Origin: an uncultured bacterium
GTDB lineage: Bacteria; Bacillota_I; Bacilli_A; RFN20; CAG-826
NCBI GenBank assembly: GCA_949292105.1
Contig: CASEYK010000017.1
Coordinates: 1 to 50,818, forward strand
Direction of reading: 5' to 3'
Length of the DNA: 50,818 nt
A program made the position numbers and the translations under genes. Positions 1 to 8,397 of this stretch are shown here, one piece after another. The notes under the pieces are model-generated. The model did not search any database. It was not told where the DNA came from and saw only the letters and a list, made by a program, of their open reading frames with translations. Numbering within the stretch: the stretch's first letter is position 1; the number at the start of each line of letters is the position of its first letter.

Positions 1-92
1 TGACGCTGTTTAGGTGTTCCTATAAATTCGATGTATTCGCCATTTTTATGCTTGTTGACGCATTCAAGCTTGTATTCCCATGAATATTTCAT
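1..92 (-). CDS. IS3-family transposase OrfA-like protein, N-terminal fragment
   Basis: The gene runs leftward out of the window, so only about 30 N-terminal residues are visible. They begin MKYSWEYKLECVNKHKNGEY, which resembles the helix-turn-helix N-terminus of OrfA proteins of IS3/IS150-type transposases in Bacilli. The start is the ATG complementary to 90-92, preceded on the minus strand by a purine-rich GGAAAGGGG ribosome binding site. A sequence resembling an IS terminus lies just outside it (115-139). OrfA supplies the DNA-binding part of the transposase and is normally fused to OrfB by frameshifting; OrfB would lie outside the window. The family call rests on a short stretch of protein and is moderate. 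A stand-alone HTH protein is the alternative. Confidence 0.5.
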   Translation of the reverse strand, partial: MKYSWEYKLECVNKHKNGEYIEFIGTPKQR

Positions 93-139
93 AGAAAAAG
101 TACCCCTTTCCTAATGTCTAGGATTTTGGGTACCTCTCA
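1..139 (-). mobile_element. Left-running end of an IS3-like insertion sequence (partial)
   Basis: Read on the minus strand from 139, the sequence begins TGAGAGGTACCCAAAATCC and then CTAGACA. This resembles the TG-beginning terminal inverted repeats of IS3/IS150-group elements and lies about 47 nt before the OrfA-like start codon, the usual distance. The other end of the element is outside the window, so the inverted repeat and target duplication cannot be confirmed. The boundary at 139 is inferred. Confidence 0.4.
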
Positions 140-155
140 ACGCGAGGTCTTTTTA
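132..155 (+). terminator. Possible intrinsic terminator at the IS boundary
   Basis: ACCTC (132-136) pairs with GAGGT (144-148) across a 7-nt loop, followed by CTTTTTATTT. The stem is only 5 bp and spans the inferred IS end, so it may be fortuitous. If active, it would stop transcription leaving the element towards gdpP. Apart from a TATAAT at 238-243 upstream of gdpP, nothing else is visible in 156-263. Confidence 0.3.
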
Positions 156-263
156 TTTATTAGCACATAAAATTCGTCGGCGTTTTAAGAAATGCATTTG
201 TTTGTAAAACTTTATGTAATAAAAAGAGTAAATCATTTATAATAGTTAAGACGAAGGTTTTTT

Positions 264-2303
264 ATGGGCAAAGCAATTAAACGAATACGTGTTGGATCGT
301 TCATTACCATTTTGTTGGAACTTATCCTCATTGCTACTTTTTGTGCGCTTTATTTCAATAATGTTTTCCATTTAAAGGAATACATTGCTGTTGAGTACAT
401 TATCGTTGGTGCTGCGGCTATCGTTTTCTTGAATTGTTTATTTGTTTGGATTGTCGTTATTTTAATTTCGCGTTTAAGACAACAAACTGATTTGCACGCC
501 GCTGAAGTTATTGGTAGTGATGTCCAAGAAGCATATAATTTCGCCATGATAGGCTTGGTTGTTACTGATAATAAAGACATGGTTCTTTGGACTAATGATT
601 TATTTAAAGATCGACATATTGATATCATCGATTCAAATATTTTGGTGTGGCAACCGGATTTAGCTGAATTAAAAGAAAGTGCCGGTAATGATAAAACAAC
701 CAAAGTTGTTATTAATTCTCGCAATTACGAAGTAAAGTTTTTATTGGAAGCAGGTCTTTGGATTTTTAAAGACATTACTGACTACGAATCTATCTACAAA
801 TACTCGAAAGAACAAGCACCTGTTATTGGCATATTGTCTTTAGACAACTATCAAGATGTTGTTCATGGTGAAGATGATTTTAATGATACTGTCACCAAAG
901 TTAAAAATGTCATATTCAATTACGCCAAAGAATATGGTGTGCTTTTAAGAAAAATCAAAGATGACAGTTACTCAATGCTATGCAATTATGAATCTTTTGC
1001 CAAAATGAAAGCTGATAATTTTTATATTGTTGATAAAGTTAGGGAAATTGGAGCGGGCACAGATATTCCTCTCACTATTTCCATTGGATTGGCGCATGAA
1101 TTTCCAGATGTTATTAAACTTAACGAATTAGCCAACGAAGCTCTTGATATTGCCATGTCAAGAGGTGGTGATCAAGTCGTTATTTCTGCTTATGGTTCCG
1201 ATATGGAATTTATTGGTGGTAAAACTGAAGCTCAAGAAAAAAGAAATCGTGTTAAAGTTAGGGTTTTGGCCGATTCTCTTATTGGTTTAATCAAAACATC
1301 TTCGCGTATCCTTATTATGGGACACCGCGACATGGATATGGATGCCCTAGGTGCTTGTTTGGGCATTAAAGCTATTTGTAGTCGATTATCAAAACCATCC
1401 AAAATAGTGGTGGATTTAAAACTTACCGAGTTTAAAACACGAGCTGCGATTACTTCAAATTTTTCAAAAGATGAAATCGGCGAAATCATGATTAGTCCTA
1501 AAGAAGCAGCTGAACAAATTAGTCCTGATACTCTACTCGTTGTTTGTGATGTTCACATTCCAAGTATGGTTATGGCACCTAATTTGCTTGAGAAGGCGAG
1601 TAAAATTGTCGTCATCGACCATCATAGACGAGCTGAAGAATATATTGATAGCCCAGTATTTAATCATATTGATCCATCAGCCTCTTCATCTTGTGAATTG
1701 ATAGCTGAATTAATTCGCTATGCTTCGATTAATCCACGCATAGAATTACCTCAAATTTTTGCTACCATTATGCTCTCTGGTATTTTTCTCGATAGTTCAT
1801 ATTTCAAGAGCAAACACACAGGTTTAAGAACATTTGAAGCTTGTACCATTCTCAAAGATTATGGTGCTGATAACTCTCTTGCTGATGATTTGCTTAAAGA
1901 TGATTTTGAAGAATATGTGACAATTAATGAACTTGTCAGAACGATGCAGACACCCGCTTATGGAGTTGTTTATGCCATAGGTCCTGAAAATCGTATATAT
2001 GATAGCGCTACGCTCGCCAAAGCTGCTAATTTGTGTTTGACCATGAAAGGTAATCATGCCGCTTTTGTCATCGGAAAAACTTCTAATAAAGATGTTCGTA
2101 TCTCTTGCCGAAGCGATGGTTCGATTAATGTTCAGTTGCTCGCTGAAAAATTAGGTGGTGGTGGCCATTTTACTTCAGCGGCGGTATCCATTGAAAAAGC
2201 TGATTTAGAAACGGTAAAAAATTCTTTGCTCAATGTTTTAGAGACATCCTTGAATATGGCGAGAGCTGATGCTAAAACAAGATCTAAGCTGGAGGAAGAT
2301 TGA
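264..2303 (+). CDS. gdpP: Cyclic-di-AMP phosphodiesterase GdpP
   Basis: A membrane-bound phosphodiesterase that hydrolyses c-di-AMP to pApA, so it sets second-messenger levels controlling potassium and osmolyte transport and envelope stress. The 679-residue length is close to B. subtilis GdpP. Two N-terminal membrane helices (about 12-32 and 40-70) are followed by a PAS-like segment and a degenerate GGDEF domain with RGGDQ near residue 300. The C-terminal DHH/DHHA1 module has GHRDMDMDALGA at about 353, VCDVH, DHHRR at about 452 and GGGGHFTSA at about 631. The ATG has GAAGG 7 nt upstream, and TATAAT lies at 238-243. It heads the rplI-dnaB-walJ-rlmH run, as in Bacilli. A c-di-AMP synthase is not in the window. 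Confidence 0.95.
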   Translation: MGKAIKRIRVGSFITILLELILIATFCALYFNNVFHLKEYIAVEYIIVGAAAIVFLNCLFVWIVVILISRLRQQTDLHAAEVIGSDVQEAYNFAMIGLVVTDNKDMVLWTNDLFKDRHIDIIDSNILVWQPDLAELKESAGNDKTTKVVINSRNYEVKFLLEAGLWIFKDITDYESIYKYSKEQAPVIGILSLDNYQDVVHGEDDFNDTVTKVKNVIFNYAKEYGVLLRKIKDDSYSMLCNYESFAKMKADNFYIVDKVREIGAGTDIPLTISIGLAHEFPDVIKLNELANEALDIAMSRGGDQVVISAYGSDMEFIGGKTEAQEKRNRVKVRVLADSLIGLIKTSSRILIMGHRDMDMDALGACLGIKAICSRLSKPSKIVVDLKLTEFKTRAAITSNFSKDEIGEIMISPKEAAEQISPDTLLVVCDVHIPSMVMAPNLLEKASKIVVIDHHRRAEEYIDSPVFNHIDPSASSSCELIAELIRYASINPRIELPQIFATIMLSGIFLDSSYFKSKHTGLRTFEACTILKDYGADNSLADDLLKDDFEEYVTINELVRTMQTPAYGVVYAIGPENRIYDSATLAKAANLCLTMKGNHAAFVIGKTSNKDVRISCRSDGSINVQLLAEKLGGGGHFTSAAVSIEKADLETVKNSLLNVLETSLNMARADAKTRSKLEED

Positions 2304-2304
2304 T

Positions 2305-2757
2305 ATGAAAGTTATACTTTTACAAGATGTGAAAGGTCTTGGCAAAAAAAATGCTCAAATTAATGTGAGCGATGGCTATGCCAAAAACTTTTTATTTCCT
2401 CGCAAATTGGCGGTGCCGGAAACACAAAAAAGTTTAGAAATCCTTGCAAATCAGCAAGAAAATTTGCGAATTCAAGATGAAAAAAATCGTCAAGATGCTC
2501 TTGAATTAAAAGAAAAACTCAAAGATATTACATTAGAATTCGAAATGAAATCAGGCAAAGATGGAAAGATGTTTGGCTCGATTTCTTTAAAACAAGTCGA
2601 AGAAGAAATGCTTAAAGTTCATAACATTAAAATCGATAAGCGCAAATTTATCGATAAAGGACCAATTGATATTTTTGGTATTATGAGGCTAAGAATAGAA
2701 CTATATAAAGGGGTTGAAGGCATTGTTAATGTTCATGTAAAGGAGCAAAACAAATAG
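2305..2757 (+). CDS. rplI: 50S ribosomal protein bL9
   Basis: Ribosomal protein L9 binds 23S rRNA near the L1 stalk and helps maintain reading frame. The 150-residue product starts MKVILLQDVKGLGKKN and continues with the VSDGYAKNFLFPRKLA signature of the N-terminal domain, then the long connecting helix and the C-terminal domain. The open frame extends upstream to 2269 inside gdpP, but the ATG at 2305 has GGAGGA 8 nt upstream (2291-2296) and gives the family N-terminus. It starts 1 nt after the gdpP stop, so the genes are translationally close. Confidence 0.96.
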   Translation: MKVILLQDVKGLGKKNAQINVSDGYAKNFLFPRKLAVPETQKSLEILANQQENLRIQDEKNRQDALELKEKLKDITLEFEMKSGKDGKMFGSISLKQVEEEMLKVHNIKIDKRKFIDKGPIDIFGIMRLRIELYKGVEGIVNVHVKEQNK

Positions 2758-2758
2758 T

Positions 2759-4309
2759 ATGGCAATCAATAATGATCGAGGCAAAAAATCAACTTTTGTT
2801 AAGCCTTTGCCTTCCACAAATGTTCCCGCCAATATCGAAGCAGAAAAAGCAGTGCTCGGTTCAGCGCTCCTTTCTAAAAATGCTCTTTTAAACGTTTTGA
2901 CATCGCTTGAAGAAGATGACTTTTATTTGCCTAAGCATCGGACTCTATTCCGAGCAATTAAAAATGTTCATGAAAAATCATTAAACGTTGACGCCTTAAC
3001 TGTCTTTGATGAACTGACTCTTCTGAAAGAAATTGATCATATTGGTGGAGTTGATTACATTCAACAGTGCACCGAATCGATGGTTGCTTTCGCTAACTTG
3101 GAATTTTACATTAACATTTTGATCGATCAGTCGGTCTTAAGAAAAATGCTCAATGCCGTTCAAAAAATTGATACTAACTATCGCACCGAAGCTATTGAAA
3201 ATGTTAATGACTTTATACTCGATAGCGAAGATTTGTTTAAAAGATCAATTGAAAGACGCCGCGTTTCAACATTCAAGAAGGTTGAAGAAGTGGCGGAAAA
3301 AGTTAAAACAGAATTAGGGTCTGCTAAACCTTTTGCTGAAGGTGATGATGAAGATGTTACTGGTGTGACTACTGGTTTCAAACGCCTTAACGCCTTAACC
3401 CAAGGCTTTCATCCAGAAGAATACATTATTATTGGAGCTCGACCTTCGGTTGGCAAAACAACTTTTGCGTTGAATATCGCTCTTAATGCTGCTCGACTTG
3501 GTAAAATTGGTGTTGCTATTTTTTCCTTGGAAATGTCGAGTGAAAGTTTAGTCAAGAAACTTATATCCTCGCTTTCTTTTGTGTCGTTAAAAAGCATAAG
3601 CATGAATCGTGTTATTGGCCAAGACAAGGTTAAAGTAGCCGCCGCGATTGATGAGATATCTAATGCAAACATTTATATCGATGATTCTCCAGGACTGCGT
3701 TTATCCGATATTCAAAATAAATCTAAAAAACTTCTGGCTGCCGACCCAAATCTAGGCATGATTGTTGTCGATTATCTCGGTTTAATTACTTCTTCTCCTG
3801 ACGCCGATAAGCGTTCTAGTGATAATCGACAGGAAGAAGTAAGAAAAATTTCTCAAGGATTAAAACAACTCGCAAGAGATTTAAAGGTTCCTGTTATTAT
3901 TGTTTCGCAACTTTCTCGTGAAGTTGATAAACGTAAAGAAAACCGCCGTCCAATGCTCTCTGATTTGCGCGAATCTGGTGCAATTGAACAAGACGCAGAT
4001 GTTGTTCTACTTCTCTATCGCCCAGACTATTATAAAAATGGTGCCGCCACTGAAGTTGAAAAGAAAAAGACCAGTCAACTAACTGATGACGAGCGCTTTG
4101 AAATGGCTAAAAAAGCAGAAGAGAGACAACTCGGTCAAGAAATGCCGGGTAATGCTTCTTATGTTGAAGTTATTATTGCCAAAAATAGAAATGGGCAAAC
4201 AGGGCGATGCGGTTTATTCTTTTACAAAGATTTTGCAAAATTTGAAACTCCGAGCAAAGAGTGGGAAGAAAAAATGCTCAACGCCACCGACAAAGAGAGT
4301 GAAGATTAA
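2759..4309 (+). CDS. dnaB: Replicative DNA helicase DnaB (DnaC in B. subtilis)
   Basis: Hexameric 5'-3' helicase that unwinds DNA at the replication fork and recruits primase. The N-terminal domain begins near residue 20 (VPANIEAEKAVLGSALL). The RecA-like domain has a Walker A, GARPSVGKTTFALNIA, near 226-241, a Walker B, MIVVDYLGLI, and the later LSDLRESGAIEQDADVVLLL segment. At 516 residues it is longer than the usual 440-460. Part of the excess is a charged, lysine- and glutamate-rich insertion at about 424-468, just before the conserved VEVIIAKNRNG strand. AAAGGAG at 2739-2745 supports the start, 1 nt after the rplI stop. Confidence 0.96.
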   Translation: MAINNDRGKKSTFVKPLPSTNVPANIEAEKAVLGSALLSKNALLNVLTSLEEDDFYLPKHRTLFRAIKNVHEKSLNVDALTVFDELTLLKEIDHIGGVDYIQQCTESMVAFANLEFYINILIDQSVLRKMLNAVQKIDTNYRTEAIENVNDFILDSEDLFKRSIERRRVSTFKKVEEVAEKVKTELGSAKPFAEGDDEDVTGVTTGFKRLNALTQGFHPEEYIIIGARPSVGKTTFALNIALNAARLGKIGVAIFSLEMSSESLVKKLISSLSFVSLKSISMNRVIGQDKVKVAAAIDEISNANIYIDDSPGLRLSDIQNKSKKLLAADPNLGMIVVDYLGLITSSPDADKRSSDNRQEEVRKISQGLKQLARDLKVPVIIVSQLSREVDKRKENRRPMLSDLRESGAIEQDADVVLLLYRPDYYKNGAATEVEKKKTSQLTDDERFEMAKKAEERQLGQEMPGNASYVEVIIAKNRNGQTGRCGLFFYKDFAKFETPSKEWEEKMLNATDKESED

Positions 4310-4312
4310 AAC

Positions 4313-5065
4313 ATGCATTTTGTTGTCGTGGCCTCTGGTTCGAAAGGTAATGCCACTTTAGTTTTTGATCGAGATACAATTATTCTTATTGATATGGGTA
4401 TCCCCCTTTCTCGTCTTGAAACCGAATTATCTAGATATAGCAAAACAATCAACGATATCGATGGTGTTTTATTCACGCACGAGCACACCGACCACATCAA
4501 TGGCTTGAGATTTTTAAAAACGAAAAAAATGTATGCTCTAGAAGGCACTCTTCCAAGTACCAATTCAAATCAAGTCTTTTTGTTTGAAACTTTTAAAATC
4601 AAAAATATTTGCATTACCCCAATTCCTACCTCACACGACGCCATTAATCCATGTGGATACATATTAGAAGGCAGTAAAAAAATGGTTTACATGACAGATA
4701 CTGGCAAGGTTTGCGAAAGTGCGATGAAATATTGCCGTGACGCCAACTTCATTCTTATTGAATCTAACCACGATATCTCCATGCTGCTGAAAAGTGAAAG
4801 ACCATATGACTTAAAAATGAGAATCCTATCTGAATATGGTCATTTGTCAAATGAAGATTCTGCTCTTGCTTGTGCTAATATGATCGGGCATAACACCGAG
4901 CAAATTGTTCTAATGCATTTATCTGAAGAGTGTAATACAAAGCAAAAGGCAATTAACGCTTATCATAAAACATTTAAATATTGTGGTATCAACATCGATA
5001 AATATCGAGTGTTTTGTTCTGATCAGTGGAGCAGCACATATGGAGGTGACCCATATGAAGATTAG
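4313..5065 (+). CDS. walJ: Metallo-beta-lactamase-fold hydrolase WalJ/YycJ
   Basis: A metal-dependent hydrolase of the YycJ/WalJ family. In Bacilli this gene is linked to the WalKR cell-wall regulon and to coordination of replication with division; it is proposed to have a nuclease-like MBL fold. The metal-binding signature HEHTDH is at residues 56-61, with SGSKGNATLVF at the N-terminus and a later MTDTG motif. At 250 residues it has a typical length. No WalK/WalR genes are present, so only the walJ-rlmH end of the usual cluster is retained. There is no strong SD, and the gene begins 3 nt after dnaB, so translation is probably coupled. Confidence 0.88.
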   Translation: MHFVVVASGSKGNATLVFDRDTIILIDMGIPLSRLETELSRYSKTINDIDGVLFTHEHTDHINGLRFLKTKKMYALEGTLPSTNSNQVFLFETFKIKNICITPIPTSHDAINPCGYILEGSKKMVYMTDTGKVCESAMKYCRDANFILIESNHDISMLLKSERPYDLKMRILSEYGHLSNEDSALACANMIGHNTEQIVLMHLSEECNTKQKAINAYHKTFKYCGINIDKYRVFCSDQWSSTYGGDPYED

Positions 5066-5531
5066 AATCATTTCTGTCGGTAAAAAATGTGATAAATATT
5101 TATCATTGGGAATTTTGGACTATTGTCAAAAAATACAGCCTTATGCACAAATTGAACTAATTGAATTAAACGACTCCTCTCCGAGAAAAGAAGAAGCAGC
5201 AGAAATTGAAAAATGCAAAATTGAAGAAGGCAAAAAAATACTGAAATTGCTTAAAAATCAAGATTATGTTGTAACATTAGATTTAGATAAAACAGAAATG
5301 AATTCTTTGCAATTCTCTACTTTTTTAGTTAATAAATTAGAAGAATCTGGTTCCTTTTTAACATTTATCATCGGTGGTTCGTATGGCTTAAGTGAAGAAG
5401 TAAAACGACGCGCTAATTTTGCTTTATCGCTTTCGAAAATGACTTTTCTGCACCAAATGAGTAGACTAATATTATTGGAACAAATATATCGTGCTTTTAA
5501 AATATATCATCATGAGGTTTATCATAAATGA
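5055..5531 (+). CDS. rlmH: 23S rRNA (pseudouridine-1915 N3) methyltransferase RlmH
   Basis: SPOUT-class methyltransferase that methylates pseudouridine 1915 in helix 69 of 23S rRNA using SAM. The 158-residue product has the family length. It carries the knot motif FIIGGSYGLS and the C-terminal signature RLILLEQIYRAFKIYHHEVY ending HK. The frame is open from 4983, but the ATG at 5055 is right: it gives MKIRIISVGK and has GGAGGTGA at 5042-5049. The start overlaps the 3' end of walJ by 11 nt, implying translational coupling. Confidence 0.95.
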   Translation: MKIRIISVGKKCDKYLSLGILDYCQKIQPYAQIELIELNDSSPRKEEAAEIEKCKIEEGKKILKLLKNQDYVVTLDLDKTEMNSLQFSTFLVNKLEESGSFLTFIIGGSYGLSEEVKRRANFALSLSKMTFLHQMSRLILLEQIYRAFKIYHHEVYHK

Positions 5532-5869
5532 AAATATATCCAGAGTTTGAAAATCTAAAAACCATAAAAGATGAAAATAATCCTTTTTGTGCTCTTTTTG
5601 AAACCGCTAGTGGAGCGCGATTTTATATTGAGCCAGCCTTTTATACTCAATTAATGGGATTTAAGGAACAAAGAACTGAACAATTTCCTTTAATTATTGA
5701 TAAGCTCTTAGAACTTGTTGAGAAGAATAGAAAAATTGTTTTTACAGCTAATTTTGAATATCCTCAAACGGAAGTAGATGACTATATTTATTTGGAAATA
5801 ACAGATGTGACCGATCCGCTTCATATATATGCCGAAGATAAATCTCGAGGTTCCGATTATGGAGATTAA
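5528..5869 (+). CDS. Hypothetical protein, 113 residues
   Basis: I do not recognise this protein. It is a soluble, acidic 113-residue product without signal peptide or membrane segment, starting MKIYPEFENLKTI and ending in a charged tail. Its start overlaps the rlmH stop as ATGA, so it is the last gene of the gdpP operon, followed at once by a terminator. Reading frame and context support a real gene; the sequence gives no function. Confidence 0.75.
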   Translation: MKIYPEFENLKTIKDENNPFCALFETASGARFYIEPAFYTQLMGFKEQRTEQFPLIIDKLLELVEKNRKIVFTANFEYPQTEVDDYIYLEITDVTDPLHIYAEDKSRGSDYGD

Positions 5870-5870
5870 A

Positions 5871-5892
5871 AAAGCCTTCAATTGAAGGCTTT
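5871..5892. terminator. Bidirectional intrinsic terminator
   Basis: A perfect 22-bp palindrome: AAAGCCTTCAA followed by TTGAAGGCTTT. A-rich sequence lies to the left and ATTTTTAAT to the right. It sits between the convergent gene at 5528-5869 and the minus-strand gene ending at 5897, so it can serve both. Confidence 0.88.
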
Positions 5893-5896
5893 ATTT

Positions 5897-7012
5897 TTAA
5901 TATTGAGGTCTTAATTGTCGCATAGACAGCCACATCGTTCTCAAACCAAGCAAGATTATAAAGAACATAACGGCGTAATTAGGTAATATGAAACCTAAAA
6001 TCATCGCCAATAGGCCAGGACAGAAGCACGACCAGGCATTGATTTTTTGGCATGTAAAAAACGATAAATAGCGATAGTAATTTTTCTTACCTCTTGTGAG
6101 GAGGAAAATCATTAAGCCCATGAAGAAAGTCAATCCGATGTAAATGGCTTCAAAAATTAAAGTAGAGTAGAGAAGCGTATTATCTTTACTCGTTAAATAA
6201 CTGAGATTAAAAGATTGTTTCCAATTGTCAAAAGCTCCATCGATATAAGCCGTGGTTTTCATCAGAGTTGTTTGATTTTCAACATTAGGAACATATGTGG
6301 TCTCGCTGACTGTGACAGTTAAATAATCTCGTAGCAAAGAGTTTGTTACCTCGTGATGCTTCCAATCTCCGCCACCAGATGTGCTCAATGTTGTTGTGGT
6401 TGGTTTATAAATCGCTGTATAAACGCCGCTCGGATAAAAAATAATGAATGAAGGGCGATAAAGCGTTTTAGTTTCTTCTTCGCTTGTTAAATTGCTATTG
6501 ATAGAATCTAAATCATCGGTTGTTCCTTCTATTGCTGTACCAGAAATATATGTTTTTGCAACAACAACATCTAGCAAGTCATCGAGCGTTGAGGAACCGC
6601 GTGTAGAACGAATAGTGTAATATACTTCAAAATCAACCTGACTTGTTTCGCTATTAATGTATTGAAAAATTGGAAGAATATCTTGCTCGGCTGATGGGGA
6701 GTATTTCACTCCATCTTTTGTCGCACTTAATTCGTGCTCATCATCTATTGAAAATTCATAGCCATTGAGGTAAATATCCATAGTGGATCCAACGAGCTGA
6801 ACATCATAACCATATGTATTGCTAGTTAAAAACTGAGAGCCATAACTATTGCTGATACTTACCATCGTTGGAATAATTGGCAAAAATACGCCTAAGATAA
6901 AACAAATAAGTGCCGACCACCAAGGCAATGTTTTGCCACATTCGACAACTCTCGCATTGGAAAATGGTGAGCCAAGCACATTGAATAAAGTTACTTTAGT
7001 TTCTGCTTTCAT
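5897..7012 (-). CDS. Membrane protein with a large extracytoplasmic domain, unknown function
   Basis: A 371-residue integral membrane protein. One helix near the N-terminus (WWSALICFILGVFLPIIPTM) is followed by about 230 residues rich in Ser, Thr, Asp and Tyr that should lie outside the cell, then three or four C-terminal helices. This layout resembles DUF1189/MalA-type proteins of Bacillota, but I see no diagnostic motif. The open frame extends to a GTG at 7069. I chose the ATG at 7012 because AGAAGGAA lies 8 nt upstream and because a good promoter (7048-7076) falls inside the longer version. Confidence 0.75.
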   Translation of the reverse strand: MKAETKVTLFNVLGSPFSNARVVECGKTLPWWSALICFILGVFLPIIPTMVSISNSYGSQFLTSNTYGYDVQLVGSTMDIYLNGYEFSIDDEHELSATKDGVKYSPSAEQDILPIFQYINSETSQVDFEVYYTIRSTRGSSTLDDLLDVVVAKTYISGTAIEGTTDDLDSINSNLTSEEETKTLYRPSFIIFYPSGVYTAIYKPTTTTLSTSGGGDWKHHEVTNSLLRDYLTVTVSETTYVPNVENQTTLMKTTAYIDGAFDNWKQSFNLSYLTSKDNTLLYSTLIFEAIYIGLTFFMGLMIFLLTRGKKNYYRYLSFFTCQKINAWSCFCPGLLAMILGFILPNYAVMFFIILLGLRTMWLSMRQLRPQY

Positions 7013-7047
7013 TAATCTATTTCCTTCTAATCTCTTATGTAGTTGAT

Positions 7048-7076
7048 ATTGTATGGTATTATCGCCCACTTTACAA
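7048..7076 (-). promoter_or_regulatory. Promoter of the 5897-7012 membrane gene
   Basis: On the minus strand TTGTAA (7071-7076) and TACAAT (7048-7053) are separated by exactly 17 bp, a good sigma-A-type promoter. Transcription would start near 7041, giving a leader of about 30 nt that contains the AGAAGGAA ribosome binding site. This decides the shorter start at 7012. Confidence 0.6.
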
Positions 7077-7096
7077 ATAGTTATTATTAACTAATT

Positions 7097-8395
7097 TTAT
7101 TGCTGGATTTCTCTCTGAGGAATCTCTCCTGCCTTTGTTAATGCCCATTTTGTTACTAGCGGTCCAACTAGCTCATAGACAATTGTGCTGACGATAATGC
7201 AGGTGTAGAGCAAATCACCAGTCAGCATTAAATCAGCATCTCCGAGCGAAGTAAAAAATAATTTGGCGCTTGAAGCGAGTCCTAATGCGACACCAGCTTG
7301 CGGGATAAGAGTAAAACCTAGATATTTTTTAACGGTTGGTTCACAGCGAGTAATTTGTGCTCCGATAGCCGAACCGCCCCATTTTCCAATAACACGGCAA
7401 ATGATATAAATCAAAGCTATTGCAATAACAAGAAGGGCTGCTTCGTCCATAAAAATACCAAAATTCAAATTGGCGCCACTAATGATAAAAAAGAGCATAA
7501 AAATCGGCGCGGTGAATTTCTCGAGAAAAACATTTGTCGTTTCTATTCCGCGAGCAAAGTTTACATAAATTGCTCCCATTGCCATCACTGTCAACAAACT
7601 AGATAATTGAAAAGAAAATCCCCATCCTAAAGTGCTCGTTTCAATCATTGATAAACCGACGCAAATTAACACCGCTGCGACACAGATCATCATTCTATTG
7701 CCCCGACCTTTGAACCAGCGAGTTGCTAATGCAATAACAAATCCCATGGCCGCTCCAATAACTAGTGATAATACAATTTCGAGCAAAGGAATAACCAATC
7801 CATCAATGACATCAAAACTGCCGCCCACTGCGATGACTTTGCTGATGGCAAATAAAACAGCGAAAGCCATCAAAGCGACACTATCATCGAAGGCGACTAC
7901 TGGAATTAGAGTTCTTGTCACTGGCCCCTCTGCTTTATACTGTTGTATAACGAGCAAAGTAGCAGCAGGAGCAGTCGCACAAGCCATTGATCCAAGAGTC
8001 AATATCATCGGGATTGATAAGCCCATGTCTTTCAAACCGCAGAAATATCCAATTAAAAGCCCAATAATCACGATTGCGGCTCCACCTAGCGCCTCAAAAA
8101 TCGTAATGACTGTTGCTCTTTTACCTACTTTTTTTAATGTTGATAATTTAAAAGAACCACCGATAGTAAATGCAATAAAGCCAAGAGCGATATCACTAAT
8201 CCAGCTCACACTAGAAAGAATATTGTTAAATTGACCTTGATCAAAAAGACCTAAAACCCACGGTCCAATTAACACGCCAGAAAGCAAATAACCTGTAACA
8301 TTTGGGAAATGGACAATTTTCATCAGCTTTGACATCAATAGTCCGACCATCAAAGCTAATCCGACCCAAAGAATGCTGGCAATAACAATTGACAT
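7097..8395 (-). CDS. Cation:proton antiporter, CPA2 family
   Basis: A 432-residue polytopic transporter with about 12 membrane helices, no cytoplasmic tail and no TrkA-N domain. Family features include the N-terminal VTGYLLSGVLIGP segment, the FIAFTIGGSF helix and the discontinuous-helix region with AFDDSVALMAFAVLF. It probably exchanges Na+ or K+ for H+ across the cytoplasmic membrane. AAGGAAG lies 9 nt upstream of the ATG. The gene starts 2 nt after the PII-like gene at 8398-8727, so the two form an operon and the small protein may regulate the channel. Ion specificity cannot be read from the sequence. Confidence 0.88.
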   Translation of the reverse strand: MSIVIASILWVGLALMVGLLMSKLMKIVHFPNVTGYLLSGVLIGPWVLGLFDQGQFNNILSSVSWISDIALGFIAFTIGGSFKLSTLKKVGKRATVITIFEALGGAAIVIIGLLIGYFCGLKDMGLSIPMILTLGSMACATAPAATLLVIQQYKAEGPVTRTLIPVVAFDDSVALMAFAVLFAISKVIAVGGSFDVIDGLVIPLLEIVLSLVIGAAMGFVIALATRWFKGRGNRMMICVAAVLICVGLSMIETSTLGWGFSFQLSSLLTVMAMGAIYVNFARGIETTNVFLEKFTAPIFMLFFIISGANLNFGIFMDEAALLVIAIALIYIICRVIGKWGGSAIGAQITRCEPTVKKYLGFTLIPQAGVALGLASSAKLFFTSLGDADLMLTGDLLYTCIIVSTIVYELVGPLVTKWALTKAGEIPQREIQQ

Positions 8396-8397
8396 GT

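Noticed and set aside
3900-4361. Frames at 3900-4082 and 4086-4361 inside dnaB
   Set aside because: Both are out-of-frame shadows of dnaB without own signals.
4983-5054. N-terminal extension of RlmH
   Set aside because: A consensus SD (GGAGGTGA) and the family N-terminus place the start at 5055.
7632-8234. 200-residue open frame on the plus strand opposite the antiporter
   Set aside because: Shadow of the minus-strand antiporter: no SD, composition typical of antisense frames, and the antiporter is clearly real.
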